Source of the DNA: Salegentibacter tibetensis
GTDB taxonomy: Bacteria; Bacteroidota; Bacteroidia; Flavobacteriales; Flavobacteriaceae
Direction of reading: 5' to 3'
NCBI RefSeq assembly: GCF_020164485.1
Contig: NZ_JAIQZA010000026.1
Coordinates: forward strand, 1 to 59,336
DNA length: 59,336 bases
The notes beneath the pieces are model-generated. The model made no database searches, was not told the origin of the DNA, and was given only the letters and a program-made list of their open reading frames with translations. Position numbers and translations under genes: made by a program. Of this stretch, positions 1-8,498 are shown piece after piece (the first letter of the stretch is position 1; the number at the start of each line of letters is the position of its first letter).

Positions 1-2
1 TT

Positions 3-119
3 GAAGAAGGGAAAAATAAAATGAGCGTATTAAATGCAGTAAGAAACAAGTTAATCCACATTGCTATGGCATTGGTTAAAAACAAAACATATTACCAAAA
101 TCGCTTGGTTTTGTCATAG
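3..119 (+). CDS. IS110-family transposase, C-terminal end only (cut by window edge)
   Basis: An open frame runs in from the window edge and stops with TAG at 117-119. Its residues include GKNKMSVLNAVRNKLI and end in ...KTYYQNRLVLS. The pattern GK-K-x-x-x-NA-x-R-x-KL followed by a short tail ending in a basic/aromatic stretch is what I recognise as the C-terminus of IS110 (Transposase_20) DEDD transposases in Bacteroidota. Only about 38 residues are visible, so whether the element is intact cannot be told. It lies directly behind the convergent end of the peptidoglycan-salvage operon and marks that side as an insertion site. Family call is from memory of the family pattern, not a search. Confidence 0.6.
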   Translation, partial: EEGKNKMSVLNAVRNKLIHIAMALVKNKTYYQNRLVLS

Positions 120-176
120 AAATCGAAATGACGCTTTTTTCTTAATCTAAAGTGTAATTAAAAGCTTCTTTTCAGA

Positions 177-203
177 CCTACAAGGTTAAAAAAACCTTGC
201 AGG
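177..203. terminator. hairpin between the transposase end and the epimerase gene
   Basis: Arms at 177-187 and 193-203 pair over 11 positions with one G-U type difference around a 5-base A-rich loop. It lies between two convergent genes, so it may end transcription of the minus-strand operon. There is no clean T-run after it on either strand, so a terminator role is uncertain; it could also be a short interspersed repeat. Confidence 0.35.
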
Positions 204-241
204 AAGATTCTTTTACAATTCGTGTATTCGTGGCAAATTTA

Positions 242-1258
242 TTATTTCTCATACAATTCCACACCGGTGCCGTTTCTTTCAGGGAAATGAGCTTTTTCAT
301 CATAGACTTTTACGCCATCGGCGATATCGTTTTTAATCAGGAGTCCGCCGTCCATGTCTACATAATCCAGTAGCGGCAATAATTGTGCAATTGCTGAAAT
401 GCCCACCGTAGATTCTGTCATACAACCCACCATCACTTTTAAACCAAGGGATTTTCCTTGTAAAATCATTCGTTTGCCGGGGGTGAGTCCACCGCATTTG
501 GTAAGCTTAATATTTATTCCATGGAAATAGCCGGCACATTTTTCCACATCACTTTCTTCAATACAACTTTCATCGGCAATAAGTGGCAAAACCGATTCTT
601 TGTAAAGATTTTCCATTCCTTCCCAATCATCGGCTTTTAAAGGCTGCTCCAGGAATTCAACATTTAATTCTTTTAAAGCTTTGGCATTTTTTATGGCCTG
701 ATCTGCCGTCCAGGCGGCATTTGCATCTACCCTAAAAACAGCATCGGTATATTTTCGCAATTCTTTTACTATCACCACATCATTCGCGGTACCCAGTTTA
801 ATTTTGTAAAGCGGCCAGGGGAATTCTTTAATTTTCTGGACCATTTTTTCTACGGAATCTATCCCGATGGTATAATTTGTAAGCGGAATATTTTCCAAAT
901 TCAAGCCCCATAACTGATAAAGCGGCATTTCATTTCGCTTACCGTGTAAATCGTGCAGGGCGATATCCAAAGCACATTGCGCAAAAGGGTTTTGTTTAAG
1001 CTTAGGCCAGGTAAGCTCCCAGATTTCTTCAGGGGATTTATCGATATTTTCAGCAAGAAGAGGTTCTAAAGATTGAATATCCTGCTGCATCTTTTCAATA
1101 CTAACCCCATAATAAGAAGTTGCCGTAGCTTCACCATAACCCGTGTAGTTCCCCTCTGTTACCGCCACAATTAATGTGGGTTGATAATCCCGCGAGCCGT
1201 GACTTATGGTAAAAGTGTTTTTTAATTCGAGCTTATATGGATAAAACTTTAATTGCAT
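242..1258 (-). CDS. dipeptide epimerase (L-Ala-D/L-Glu type), enolase superfamily
   Basis: Cytoplasmic 338-residue enolase-superfamily enzyme. The family converts L-Ala-D-Glu from murein turnover to L-Ala-L-Glu so that it can be hydrolysed and reused. Visible signature: the KxK acid/base pair K152/K154, metal ligands D178 (RVDAN), E204 (EQP) and D229 (ADES), the second catalytic lysine in KLTKCGG (251-257), and the DMD motif at 301-303, which in dipeptide epimerases binds the substrate amino group. Length is normal. It is the last gene of the minus-strand operon, 11 bases after the symporter gene. The murein context (MurQ, hexosaminidase, DigH-like enzyme) supports the Ala-Glu substrate, but other hydrophobic dipeptides are possible. 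Confidence 0.85.
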   Translation of the reverse strand: MQLKFYPYKLELKNTFTISHGSRDYQPTLIVAVTEGNYTGYGEATATSYYGVSIEKMQQDIQSLEPLLAENIDKSPEEIWELTWPKLKQNPFAQCALDIALHDLHGKRNEMPLYQLWGLNLENIPLTNYTIGIDSVEKMVQKIKEFPWPLYKIKLGTANDVVIVKELRKYTDAVFRVDANAAWTADQAIKNAKALKELNVEFLEQPLKADDWEGMENLYKESVLPLIADESCIEESDVEKCAGYFHGINIKLTKCGGLTPGKRMILQGKSLGLKVMVGCMTESTVGISAIAQLLPLLDYVDMDGGLLIKNDIADGVKVYDEKAHFPERNGTGVELYEK

Positions 1259-1269
1259 TTTTCAGAATA

Positions 1270-2727
1270 TTATTTGGCTAATAAATCTTCAGCTTTAGTC
1301 CTATATAAGGAAAAAAGGCCTAACATGGTAATGGCCGCGTTAACCAATAAAATTTCAAAACCAAACTTATAGCCGTTAAACCAGGCTTCAGAATTAAAAT
1401 CTAAAATTACAGAAATTATAGGCGATAAAATACATACCACCGGTACCCATTTATCGCGAACCGGATTTTTACTCAGTAAACCATAAGCGAATAAACCCAA
1501 CAATGGGCCATAAGTAAAACCGGCCACTTTAAAAACCGCGCTTACCACGCTGCTGTCGTTTACCGCATTAAAAGCGATAATTACCAAAAACATTAAAACG
1601 GTAAAACCAATGTGCACCATTAACCTGGTTTTCTTCTGATTTTTTTCTTTTTTCTGAATGTCGAGAATATCAACACAAAAAGAAGTAGTAAGTGCCGTTA
1701 AAGCTGAATCTGCACTGGAAAAAGCAGCAGCGGTAATTCCTAAAAGGAAAACAACGCCGGCAAGGATTCCGAAGTGATTTAGGGCTAACAAGGGATAGAG
1801 ATCGTCTGTTCTTTCTGGAATTGCGATTCCCTGATCCATGGCGTATTTGTAAAGCAAAACCCCGAGTGCTAAAAAAAGTACGGTTGAAAAGAAAAATACG
1901 ATAGAAAACCAGAAAATATTCTTTTGCGCTTCCCCTTTGTTTTTGCAGGTAAGGTTTTTCTGCATCACGTTTTGGTCAAGCCCGTTCATCGCGATGGTAA
2001 TAAATATTCCTGCGAGGAAACTCTTGTAAAATGCGTTGTTAGAACGCCAGTCCCATTCAAAAATGGTAGACTTTTCACTGTTGCCAATCGTTGCGAAAAC
2101 ATCAGTAAAGCTGAGCTCCATATGGTCTGTGATCATCCAGATACTTATCACAACCGCCAGCAACAAAAATGTGGTTTGTAAAGTATCAGTCCAAACAATG
2201 GTTTTAATCCCACCGCGATAGGTATAAAGCCAAATTAAAGCAATGGTGATCATAACGGTGATCCAAAATGGTATTCCAAAGGCATCAAAAAACGCGATTT
2301 GCAGCACTAATGCCGCTAAAAACAATCTAAAGGAAGCACCAATGGTTTGGGAGATAAGGAAAAATGAAGCCCCGGCATAATAAGAATTTTGCCCAAAACG
2401 ATCTTTTAAATATTCATAAATAGAAATCAGTTTCAGTTTATAAAATAATGGAATTAACACCAGGGCAATTACAGCGTAACCTACCATATTCCCCATTACA
2501 AACTGCAAATAATTCCAGTTGGAATTACCCACCTCGCCGGGTACCGAAATAAATGTAACCCCAGATAAAGTAGCGCCAACCATCCCATAGGCTACCAAAA
2601 ACCAGGGTGATTGCCGGTTGGCCGTGAAAAAGGTATTGTTATCGGCCTGTTTTGAAGTAAAATGGCTAATGGCCAGCAGTAAAAAAAAATAACCGGCGAT
2701 TACACCAAAGACTAAAAAAGGGCTCAT
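1270..2727 (-). CDS. sodium:solute symporter (SSS family)
   Basis: A 485-residue inner-membrane protein with about 13 predicted hydrophobic helices and the SSS family start (GMVGATLSGVTFISVPG at about 49-65, the conserved helix-2 region). Members couple sodium entry to uptake of sugars, amino acids or small organic solutes. It sits between a DigH-like murein glycosidase and a dipeptide epimerase, 7 and 11 bases away, so the likely cargo is a murein fragment (N-acetylmuramic acid, an anhydro sugar or a peptide). Cargo is inference from context only; sequence alone does not tell the substrate. Confidence 0.85.
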   Translation of the reverse strand: MSPFLVFGVIAGYFFLLLAISHFTSKQADNNTFFTANRQSPWFLVAYGMVGATLSGVTFISVPGEVGNSNWNYLQFVMGNMVGYAVIALVLIPLFYKLKLISIYEYLKDRFGQNSYYAGASFFLISQTIGASFRLFLAALVLQIAFFDAFGIPFWITVMITIALIWLYTYRGGIKTIVWTDTLQTTFLLLAVVISIWMITDHMELSFTDVFATIGNSEKSTIFEWDWRSNNAFYKSFLAGIFITIAMNGLDQNVMQKNLTCKNKGEAQKNIFWFSIVFFFSTVLFLALGVLLYKYAMDQGIAIPERTDDLYPLLALNHFGILAGVVFLLGITAAAFSSADSALTALTTSFCVDILDIQKKEKNQKKTRLMVHIGFTVLMFLVIIAFNAVNDSSVVSAVFKVAGFTYGPLLGLFAYGLLSKNPVRDKWVPVVCILSPIISVILDFNSEAWFNGYKFGFEILLVNAAITMLGLFSLYRTKAEDLLAK

Positions 2728-2733
2728 AAATTA

Positions 2734-4332
2734 TTAGTTTATTTCAAGGTCGATGAATTCACTTTGGTTGCCGGTGCGATCTACCGCAGTTACTCCAATT
2801 TTTTGAAGTTTACGCTTCTTATCCCCTACTTCTTTCTGCAAATCCTGACTCCTTTTTTCGGCATTTAGAATTTTATAATCCCAGTTTCCGGTTTCATATT
2901 TAAAATATAAGACCCATTGTTTTATATCGGATTCATCTTCTACACCCCAGGTAATTTCAATTTTGTCCCGATTTTCATTAGCGGTAACGTTTGGAATTTC
3001 AGGAGGCGTATTATCTAACCAGGGACTGGGTGGCACCAAAGTTTTCTTTTTATAAGGCCCTTCTTTTATGGCTTTTGCAAGCTCCTTATTTTTTACCAAT
3101 GGCCCAATACTCCAATGAACGGCGCCTTTACTCTCAGGAAGCATTCCACGGGTAATCATAATCTGGTTAATCACTTCGGTAATGTGCATTTGGTCTCCTT
3201 CGCCACCAACATTCATTCCTGGCCATAAATGACGCTGTTTTGTGTTTTCACTTTCCCACCAGCCAAGTAGTTCTGGAAAACTCTGCCCTAACTGACTTAT
3301 TTTCCAGTATAACTGTGGCGTATAATAATCTATCCAGCCCTCATTCAACCATAATTTGGCATCGGCATATAATTTATCGTATTGATCGTAACCCTGTACC
3401 GACTCAGGATAACCTGGACGCCATATTCCGAAGGGGCTTAAGCCGAATTTTACGTGTGGCTTTTCAGCTTTAATTTCTTCATAAACCCTTTTAATGAAAA
3501 CATTTACACTCTCCCGACGCCAGTCACCCCGGGACAGTTCACCGCCTGCGGCCTGGTAGGCCCTCCAACTTAAATCGTCTGGAAAATCCTTGCCGTTATT
3601 ATAAGAATCGTAGGGATAAAAATAATCGTCAAAATGAATACCGTCTATATCGTAGCGTTTTACAATATCCATCACTACTTCACTGGAGCGATCTTGAGTT
3701 CCCTTTTGCGCCGGATCCATCCACCACATTCCATTTGCCAGCTCTACTACAAGATCTGGATTGGTTTTAATAACCGATTTTTCACTAATTTCCTTTCCGG
3801 TAGTGTGATGCGCACGGTATGGATTTAACCAGACGTGCAATTCCAGTCCGCGTTTGTGAGCAGCATTTACCCAGAATTTTAGCGGATCGTAATAAGGCTC
3901 AGGAGCTTTTCCCTGTTTTCCGGTGAGAAAGTATGACCAGGGTTCTATTTCACTGTCGTAAAGTGCATCAGCCTGCGGACGTACCTGGAAAATTACCGCA
4001 TTAAAATTGTGTGCTTCTAAAAAGTCTAAAAGTTCCAGGGCCTCTCTTTGCTGTTCTGAAGTAGAAAGACCGGATTTGCTGGGCCAGTTGATATTGGCAA
4101 CGGTAGCCACCCAGGCTGCACGGAATTCCTCAATATTTCTTGGGGTTTTGGGATCCCACTTCACCTCATCTTTTTGCGGGGTTTCAGGAGCCTCAATTTC
4201 TTCGGGGATTTGTTCAATTACCTCTTCTGGTTCAGGTGTTTCCTGAGGTTGTGGTTGCGACACTTCCTGAGTTGTTTTGCAGGAATAGAAAAACAAAATT
4301 ACTGCAAGTAAGGAAAGAATTATTTTTTTCAT
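2734..4332 (-). CDS. GHL10/DUF187 glycoside hydrolase lipoprotein (DigH/YngK-like)
   Basis: A lipoprotein: MKKIILSLLAVILFFYSCK gives a lipobox cysteine, followed by a Pro/Glu-rich linker. An in-frame ATG 33 codons upstream exists but would bury this signal, so the start at the MKK codon is chosen. The catalytic part begins near EFRAAWVATVANINWPSK and contains HVWLNPYRAHH, IDGIHFDDYFYPY and GLSPFGIWRPG, the typical (beta/alpha)8 blocks of the GHL10 family. A fibronectin-like C-terminal segment follows (PEIPNVTANENRDKIEITW). The E. coli relative DigH cuts murein glycan strands stripped of peptides; the same role at the cell surface or in the periplasm is inferred here from family and from MurQ next door. 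Confidence 0.8.
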   Translation of the reverse strand: MKKIILSLLAVILFFYSCKTTQEVSQPQPQETPEPEEVIEQIPEEIEAPETPQKDEVKWDPKTPRNIEEFRAAWVATVANINWPSKSGLSTSEQQREALELLDFLEAHNFNAVIFQVRPQADALYDSEIEPWSYFLTGKQGKAPEPYYDPLKFWVNAAHKRGLELHVWLNPYRAHHTTGKEISEKSVIKTNPDLVVELANGMWWMDPAQKGTQDRSSEVVMDIVKRYDIDGIHFDDYFYPYDSYNNGKDFPDDLSWRAYQAAGGELSRGDWRRESVNVFIKRVYEEIKAEKPHVKFGLSPFGIWRPGYPESVQGYDQYDKLYADAKLWLNEGWIDYYTPQLYWKISQLGQSFPELLGWWESENTKQRHLWPGMNVGGEGDQMHITEVINQIMITRGMLPESKGAVHWSIGPLVKNKELAKAIKEGPYKKKTLVPPSPWLDNTPPEIPNVTANENRDKIEITWGVEDESDIKQWVLYFKYETGNWDYKILNAEKRSQDLQKEVGDKKRKLQKIGVTAVDRTGNQSEFIDLEIN

Positions 4333-4387
4333 AGAGTAGGTTTTGGAATTAACGGAAGATGCGATCTTAAATTGGCTAATAAAAAAA

Positions 4388-5206
4388 TTAAGCTTTGCGA
4401 TAGGCAACAACAGCCGCCCGTACACTTCCATATTCCAGAAGTAGATGTGCTGCTTCCTTTTCTTCCACTCCTAATTCTTCCATAATCATCCGGGTGCCAC
4501 GTCCTACCAATTTTTTATTGGAAAGCTGCATATCGACCATTTTGTTTCCTTTTACCCTCCCCAATTTTATCATTACCGAAGTAGAAATCATGTTTAAAAC
4601 CAATTTTTGAGCGGTTCCCGCTTTCATTCTTGTACTTCCGGTTACAAATTCAGGTCCGGTGATAACTTCAATAGGAAATTCACTGGCTTCTGCCAAAGGA
4701 CTACCAGAACTACAGGTTACACAGCCGGTAGCAATTCCTTTTTTACGGGCTGCCTTAATTCCTCCAATTACATAAGGCGTAGTTCCTGAAGCAGCAATTC
4801 CTACCAACACATCCTTTTCTGATATTTGATATTCCTGAAGGTCTTTCCAGGCTTGCTCTGTATCGTCTTCGGCACCTTCAACAGCATTTCTAAGCGCAGT
4901 ATCGCCGCCAGCGATTAAACCAATTACCATTTGATCTGAAACCCCAAAAGTTGGAGGGCATTCTGAAGCATCTAAAACCCCTAATCTGCCGCTGGTTCCA
5001 GCACCAATATAGAAAAGCCTGCCGCTTACTTCCATTTTAGCCACTATCTCATCTACCAGCTTTTCTATGGCCGGAATCTGTTTTTCAACGCTTTCAGGAA
5101 CAGTTTTATCTTCCTTATTTATGTTACCTAGAAGATCTGCAGTATTCATCTTCTCCAAATCATTATAATTTGAAGTTTTTTCTGTATCGGGATTATTGCT
5201 TTCCAT
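4388..5206 (-). CDS. murQ: N-acetylmuramic acid 6-phosphate etherase
   Basis: Cytoplasmic SIS-domain lyase that removes D-lactate from MurNAc-6-phosphate to give GlcNAc-6-phosphate. The hallmark GAGTSGRLGVLDASECPPTFG-type block spans residues 68-88, with E82 as the expected catalytic glutamate, followed by AEDD near 113-116 and GPEFVTGSTRMKAGTAQKL, which is diagnostic for MurQ. At 272 residues it is slightly shorter than the E. coli protein, at the C-terminus. It is cotranscribed with the GH20 gene upstream (22 bases) and the DigH-like gene downstream. A MurNAc kinase that would make its substrate is not in this window. Confidence 0.95.
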   Translation of the reverse strand: MESNNPDTEKTSNYNDLEKMNTADLLGNINKEDKTVPESVEKQIPAIEKLVDEIVAKMEVSGRLFYIGAGTSGRLGVLDASECPPTFGVSDQMVIGLIAGGDTALRNAVEGAEDDTEQAWKDLQEYQISEKDVLVGIAASGTTPYVIGGIKAARKKGIATGCVTCSSGSPLAEASEFPIEVITGPEFVTGSTRMKAGTAQKLVLNMISTSVMIKLGRVKGNKMVDMQLSNKKLVGRGTRMIMEELGVEEKEAAHLLLEYGSVRAAVVAYRKA

Positions 5207-5228
5207 TTCCTAATTCAGTTAAAATAAT

Positions 5229-6797
5229 TTACCACCTGGACTCAGGCATAAACTCTGAAAAAACACCTTTATTTCGACTGCTGTTCCAATTCACCTCCGG
5301 GGTTCTAAAATAATTTACATCCATAAGGTCCAGTCTCAACCCGTGCTCTCCAAGTCGGTTTACAAAGTTTTTAAAGTCTTTGTTTTCATCTTTAGACCAA
5401 CCCACTTCTGCCATTGCAATACTTCTGGGCCAAAATCTATCATCTGCAGCTTCGTCAGAAAGCACCATTTCTGTCCAAACCGGGGCCTCTACTCCTATTG
5501 TTTTCGGATTTTTTGCCTTGAAGGTATAAGCATCTTTTAAAGAAACTCCTCTTTCCTGGCACCAGTTATTGGTCATTTCCTGTCCCGGAATATTGGCATG
5601 GTCAAAATAGAAATTGGTACAAATAGATTCTATAACACGAGTATCCACGACCCTTTTGGTATTGCCGGTCCAACGCTGACTAATAAAAGTGCTATCTACT
5701 GCTGCCTGGGTTACTTCTTCCCAACCAATAGTTATTTTTCCCAATTTCCGTACAATAGAATCAGCCTTTACCACGAATTCTTTATAGCGTTCATCTTCAA
5801 TTTCATCTCCGCCAATATGTAAATAATCCCCTGTGGTGATCTCGGCCATTTCGCCTAAAACCGTAGCTACAAAATCATAGATTTCGGGCTTATCAAGACA
5901 TAGTTTGCTCCACCCTACCTGGTATTCATGGTAAAGCTGTGGTGGAGTTGCCATTCTGGGTTCTATATTGGCCAACTCATCACAATTTAATTCTGGATAA
6001 GCCATTAAGGCCGAATAAATGTGACCCGGCAAATCAATTTCCGGTACAATCACAATATTTCTGGCAGCAGCATATTCCTGAATTTCTTTATATTCTTCCT
6101 GAGTTAAATATCCAGAACGTCCACCTTTTACGGCACCTTTACCTCCAAGTTCGGTTAACTTAGGTTTTTGCTTTATTTCTATACGCCAACCCTGGTCATC
6201 GGTTAGGTGTAAATGCAGCCTGTTTAACTTATAAAAAGCCATTCTATCCAGGTGCTTTTTAATATAATCTGGGCCAAAAAAACTGCGGGCAATATCCAGC
6301 ATAGAACCTCGCCACTCAAATCTTGGACTGTCGGTAATTGATACTTGCGGAAGTTTAATTTCTTCGGAAACCTTTTCATTTTCAATTTCAGCCGGAAACA
6401 TTTGACGTAAAGTCTGGATACCATAGAATAATCCGGCTTCTGAAGCGGCTTCTAAATAAACAATGTTTGAAGAAATATCTAATTGATAACCTTCTTTACC
6501 TAAAGTTTCTTCCAGGTTTGGATTAAGATTGAGATTAAAACCGTTGCAATCTTCTCCCTGCATCGTATAGCTTTGCGTGTAAGTATTTTGCAGCAATCTT
6601 TGCAACCAGGCAGCCGATGCTTCTGCACCGGAATTAAAACAAACCACTGTTCTTTCCTGAAGTGTAAAGAAATCTTCTTTCCACTCAACTTCTGCCGGCT
6701 GCGGGATGATTGCCGGTTTTTCAGCTTCGGGTTCTTGTGCGGATAAACCCAGCTGAAAAAACACTAAAAAAACTAAACTAAATTTTAAACTTTTCAT
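5229..6797 (-). CDS. beta-N-acetylhexosaminidase, GH20
   Basis: Secreted 522-residue enzyme with a signal peptide (MKSLKFSLVFLVFFQLGLSAQ). An N-terminal GH20b-type domain (about 30-150) is followed by the GH20 barrel starting at SPRFEWRGSMLDIARSFF. The catalytic Asp-Glu pair is D331/E332 in HIGGDEI. Such enzymes remove terminal GlcNAc from chitooligosaccharides, glycans or murein fragments. In the operon it lies between the MFS transporter (12 bases) and murQ, so freeing GlcNAc from murein glycans is plausible, though chitin or glycoprotein targets cannot be excluded. The protein ends soon after the barrel and lacks extra carbohydrate-binding modules. Confidence 0.92.
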   Translation of the reverse strand: MKSLKFSLVFLVFFQLGLSAQEPEAEKPAIIPQPAEVEWKEDFFTLQERTVVCFNSGAEASAAWLQRLLQNTYTQSYTMQGEDCNGFNLNLNPNLEETLGKEGYQLDISSNIVYLEAASEAGLFYGIQTLRQMFPAEIENEKVSEEIKLPQVSITDSPRFEWRGSMLDIARSFFGPDYIKKHLDRMAFYKLNRLHLHLTDDQGWRIEIKQKPKLTELGGKGAVKGGRSGYLTQEEYKEIQEYAAARNIVIVPEIDLPGHIYSALMAYPELNCDELANIEPRMATPPQLYHEYQVGWSKLCLDKPEIYDFVATVLGEMAEITTGDYLHIGGDEIEDERYKEFVVKADSIVRKLGKITIGWEEVTQAAVDSTFISQRWTGNTKRVVDTRVIESICTNFYFDHANIPGQEMTNNWCQERGVSLKDAYTFKAKNPKTIGVEAPVWTEMVLSDEAADDRFWPRSIAMAEVGWSKDENKDFKNFVNRLGEHGLRLDLMDVNYFRTPEVNWNSSRNKGVFSEFMPESRW

Positions 6798-6809
6798 AAT
6801 AAGAGATTT

Positions 6810-8075
6810 TTATTTTATTTTATGTCCTTTTGCAGCGAAAAACCAGATGTACAAATAACTTGGAATTACAATCCAGTAAGCCGATTGCGGATCAAAAGTA
6901 TCGGCTAAATAACCGTAAATAAGCGGTAAAATAGCTCCCCCGGCAAGCGCCATAATTAGAAAGGAAGAACCCATTTTAGTAAATCTTCCCAGTCCGTGTA
7001 AAGCTAATGGCCAGATAGCAGGGAATACCAAAGCGTTTGCTAAACCTAAAAGCGAGATACAAAGCACTGAAATATATCCATCAGTGAAAATTGCACAGAG
7101 TCCCAGAATAATCCCCAGGATACCCGAAATTTGCAATGCTTTTTGCTGACTGATATATTTAGGAATGGTGACCGTGCCAATCAAGTATCCCACAATCATA
7201 GCGATTAAGGTGTACGTAGTGAAATATTTAGCGACATCTGTTGAAATATCATGCGCGTCACGGGCATAGCTAATTACGGTATCTCCGGCGATCACCTCCA
7301 CCCCAACATAAAGAAACATGGCTAGGGTACCCAGCAATAAATTTGGAAACTGAACCACGCTTGTTTTACTCTTATTCGATGCGGCAAGGGTATCATCTTC
7401 TCCATCGGTTTCAATTTCAGGTAAAGCTGAATAATAAATAAGTACTGAAAGTCCTACCAGGATTACAGCCATTACTATATAGGGCGTAATAACCAGAGAG
7501 GCAAGTTCATCTAATTCTGCTGCTTTTGCAACTGCCCCCATACCTTCAAGCCTTGCTTCTACCGCATCCATATTTTTAAGCAAAATCGCACCAAAAATAA
7601 TTGGAGCCAAAGCACCGGCAACCTTGTTACAAATGCCCATGATACTAATCCGCTTTGCCGCACTTTCAATTGGACCAAGGATAGTGATATAAGGGTTTGC
7701 AGCCGATTGCAGCAAAGCAAGACCGGTTCCCTGAACGAACAAGCCGAAAAGAAACATCGCGTAAGTTCTGGACAATGCTGCGGGTATAAAAATCAAAGCC
7801 CCAATAGCCATAACAACTAGGCCAAGGGACATTCCGTTTTTAAATCCTGTTTTCTTTAAAACCCAGGCAGAAGGAATAGCCATAACGAAATAGGAGATGT
7901 AGGATGCAAAAGCAACGAGATAAGATTCAAAGTTATTTAACTGGCTGGCAGTTTTTAAAAATGGAATTAGCACAGAATTTAGCCAGGTGACAAATCCGAA
8001 GATAAAAAATAAGGCCCCAATTATAACAATAGATCTACTGGTGTTATTCTGTTTAGTTGCGGTTTCAGCAGTCAT
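6810..8075 (-). CDS. MFS sugar transporter (FucP/GluP/NagP-like)
   Basis: A 421-residue inner-membrane transporter with about 12 hydrophobic helices. Recognisable blocks of the fucose/glucose-galactose permease family are FIFGFVTWLNSVLIPFLK near residue 22, FVQGTGLALLQSAANPYIT at about 112-130 and PLALHGLGRF with SSFLIMALAGGAILPL in the C-terminal half. Members are proton symporters for monosaccharides; Bacteroidota versions next to hexosaminidases are usually assigned to GlcNAc (NagP). It is the first gene of the salvage operon, so its import product probably feeds the same pathway as MurQ. Substrate is inferred from context. Confidence 0.87.
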   Translation of the reverse strand: MTAETATKQNNTSRSIVIIGALFFIFGFVTWLNSVLIPFLKTASQLNNFESYLVAFASYISYFVMAIPSAWVLKKTGFKNGMSLGLVVMAIGALIFIPAALSRTYAMFLFGLFVQGTGLALLQSAANPYITILGPIESAAKRISIMGICNKVAGALAPIIFGAILLKNMDAVEARLEGMGAVAKAAELDELASLVITPYIVMAVILVGLSVLIYYSALPEIETDGEDDTLAASNKSKTSVVQFPNLLLGTLAMFLYVGVEVIAGDTVISYARDAHDISTDVAKYFTTYTLIAMIVGYLIGTVTIPKYISQQKALQISGILGIILGLCAIFTDGYISVLCISLLGLANALVFPAIWPLALHGLGRFTKMGSSFLIMALAGGAILPLIYGYLADTFDPQSAYWIVIPSYLYIWFFAAKGHKIK

Positions 8076-8498
8076 AAGTGTATGTCTTAAATTATTGTTC
8101 GTATTTATTTTAGGCTAAACTTAATGTCTTTTCATCAAATTGTCTTCAACAATTTAAAATGGGAAATTAAAAAAAGTAAAAATTCTCTGTACAAGCCTCC
8201 AGGCTGCGATAATACTCTGGATTAAATCTCACTTAATTTGAAAGATCTAACAAGATTGTTTCTTACAAAAGAAATAAACTTTTTTACAACTGCTATATAC
8301 TTAAGTAAGTTTTTTATAAATAAATAAAAGATATGTGAATTTTTTATTTAAATGATTTTCACAAAAGCAATTATTCAAACTTCGGGTTTCTTCCAATTCT
8401 TATATTCCATCTTTCTTTTAGGACTATGAAATAAACTATATTTGTAAACTTAAATTTGTTGATTACCTTTTAAGGAATTCAAATATTAAAAATACCCG
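8076..8498. other. divergent intergenic region between the salvage operon and lepA
   Basis: AT-rich, no gene of its own. It must carry the promoter of the minus-strand operon, for which I found no perfect TANNTTTG match, and the lepA promoter, which is listed separately. Runs such as TAAATAAATAAAAG near 8320 may be an upstream AT element. Confidence 0.5.
8437..8444 (+). promoter_or_regulatory. Bacteroidota-type -7 box of lepA
   Basis: TATATTTG fits the Bacteroidota sigma consensus TANNTTTG. A T-rich tetramer lies at the right distance upstream (about 8412-8418) but is not a perfect TTTG. The implied start of transcription is about 50 bases before the lepA ATG. Confidence 0.55.

Noticed and set aside
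4332-4431. Longer start of the DigH-like protein
   Set aside because: It would place 33 residues before a clear lipoprotein signal and overlap the end of murQ.
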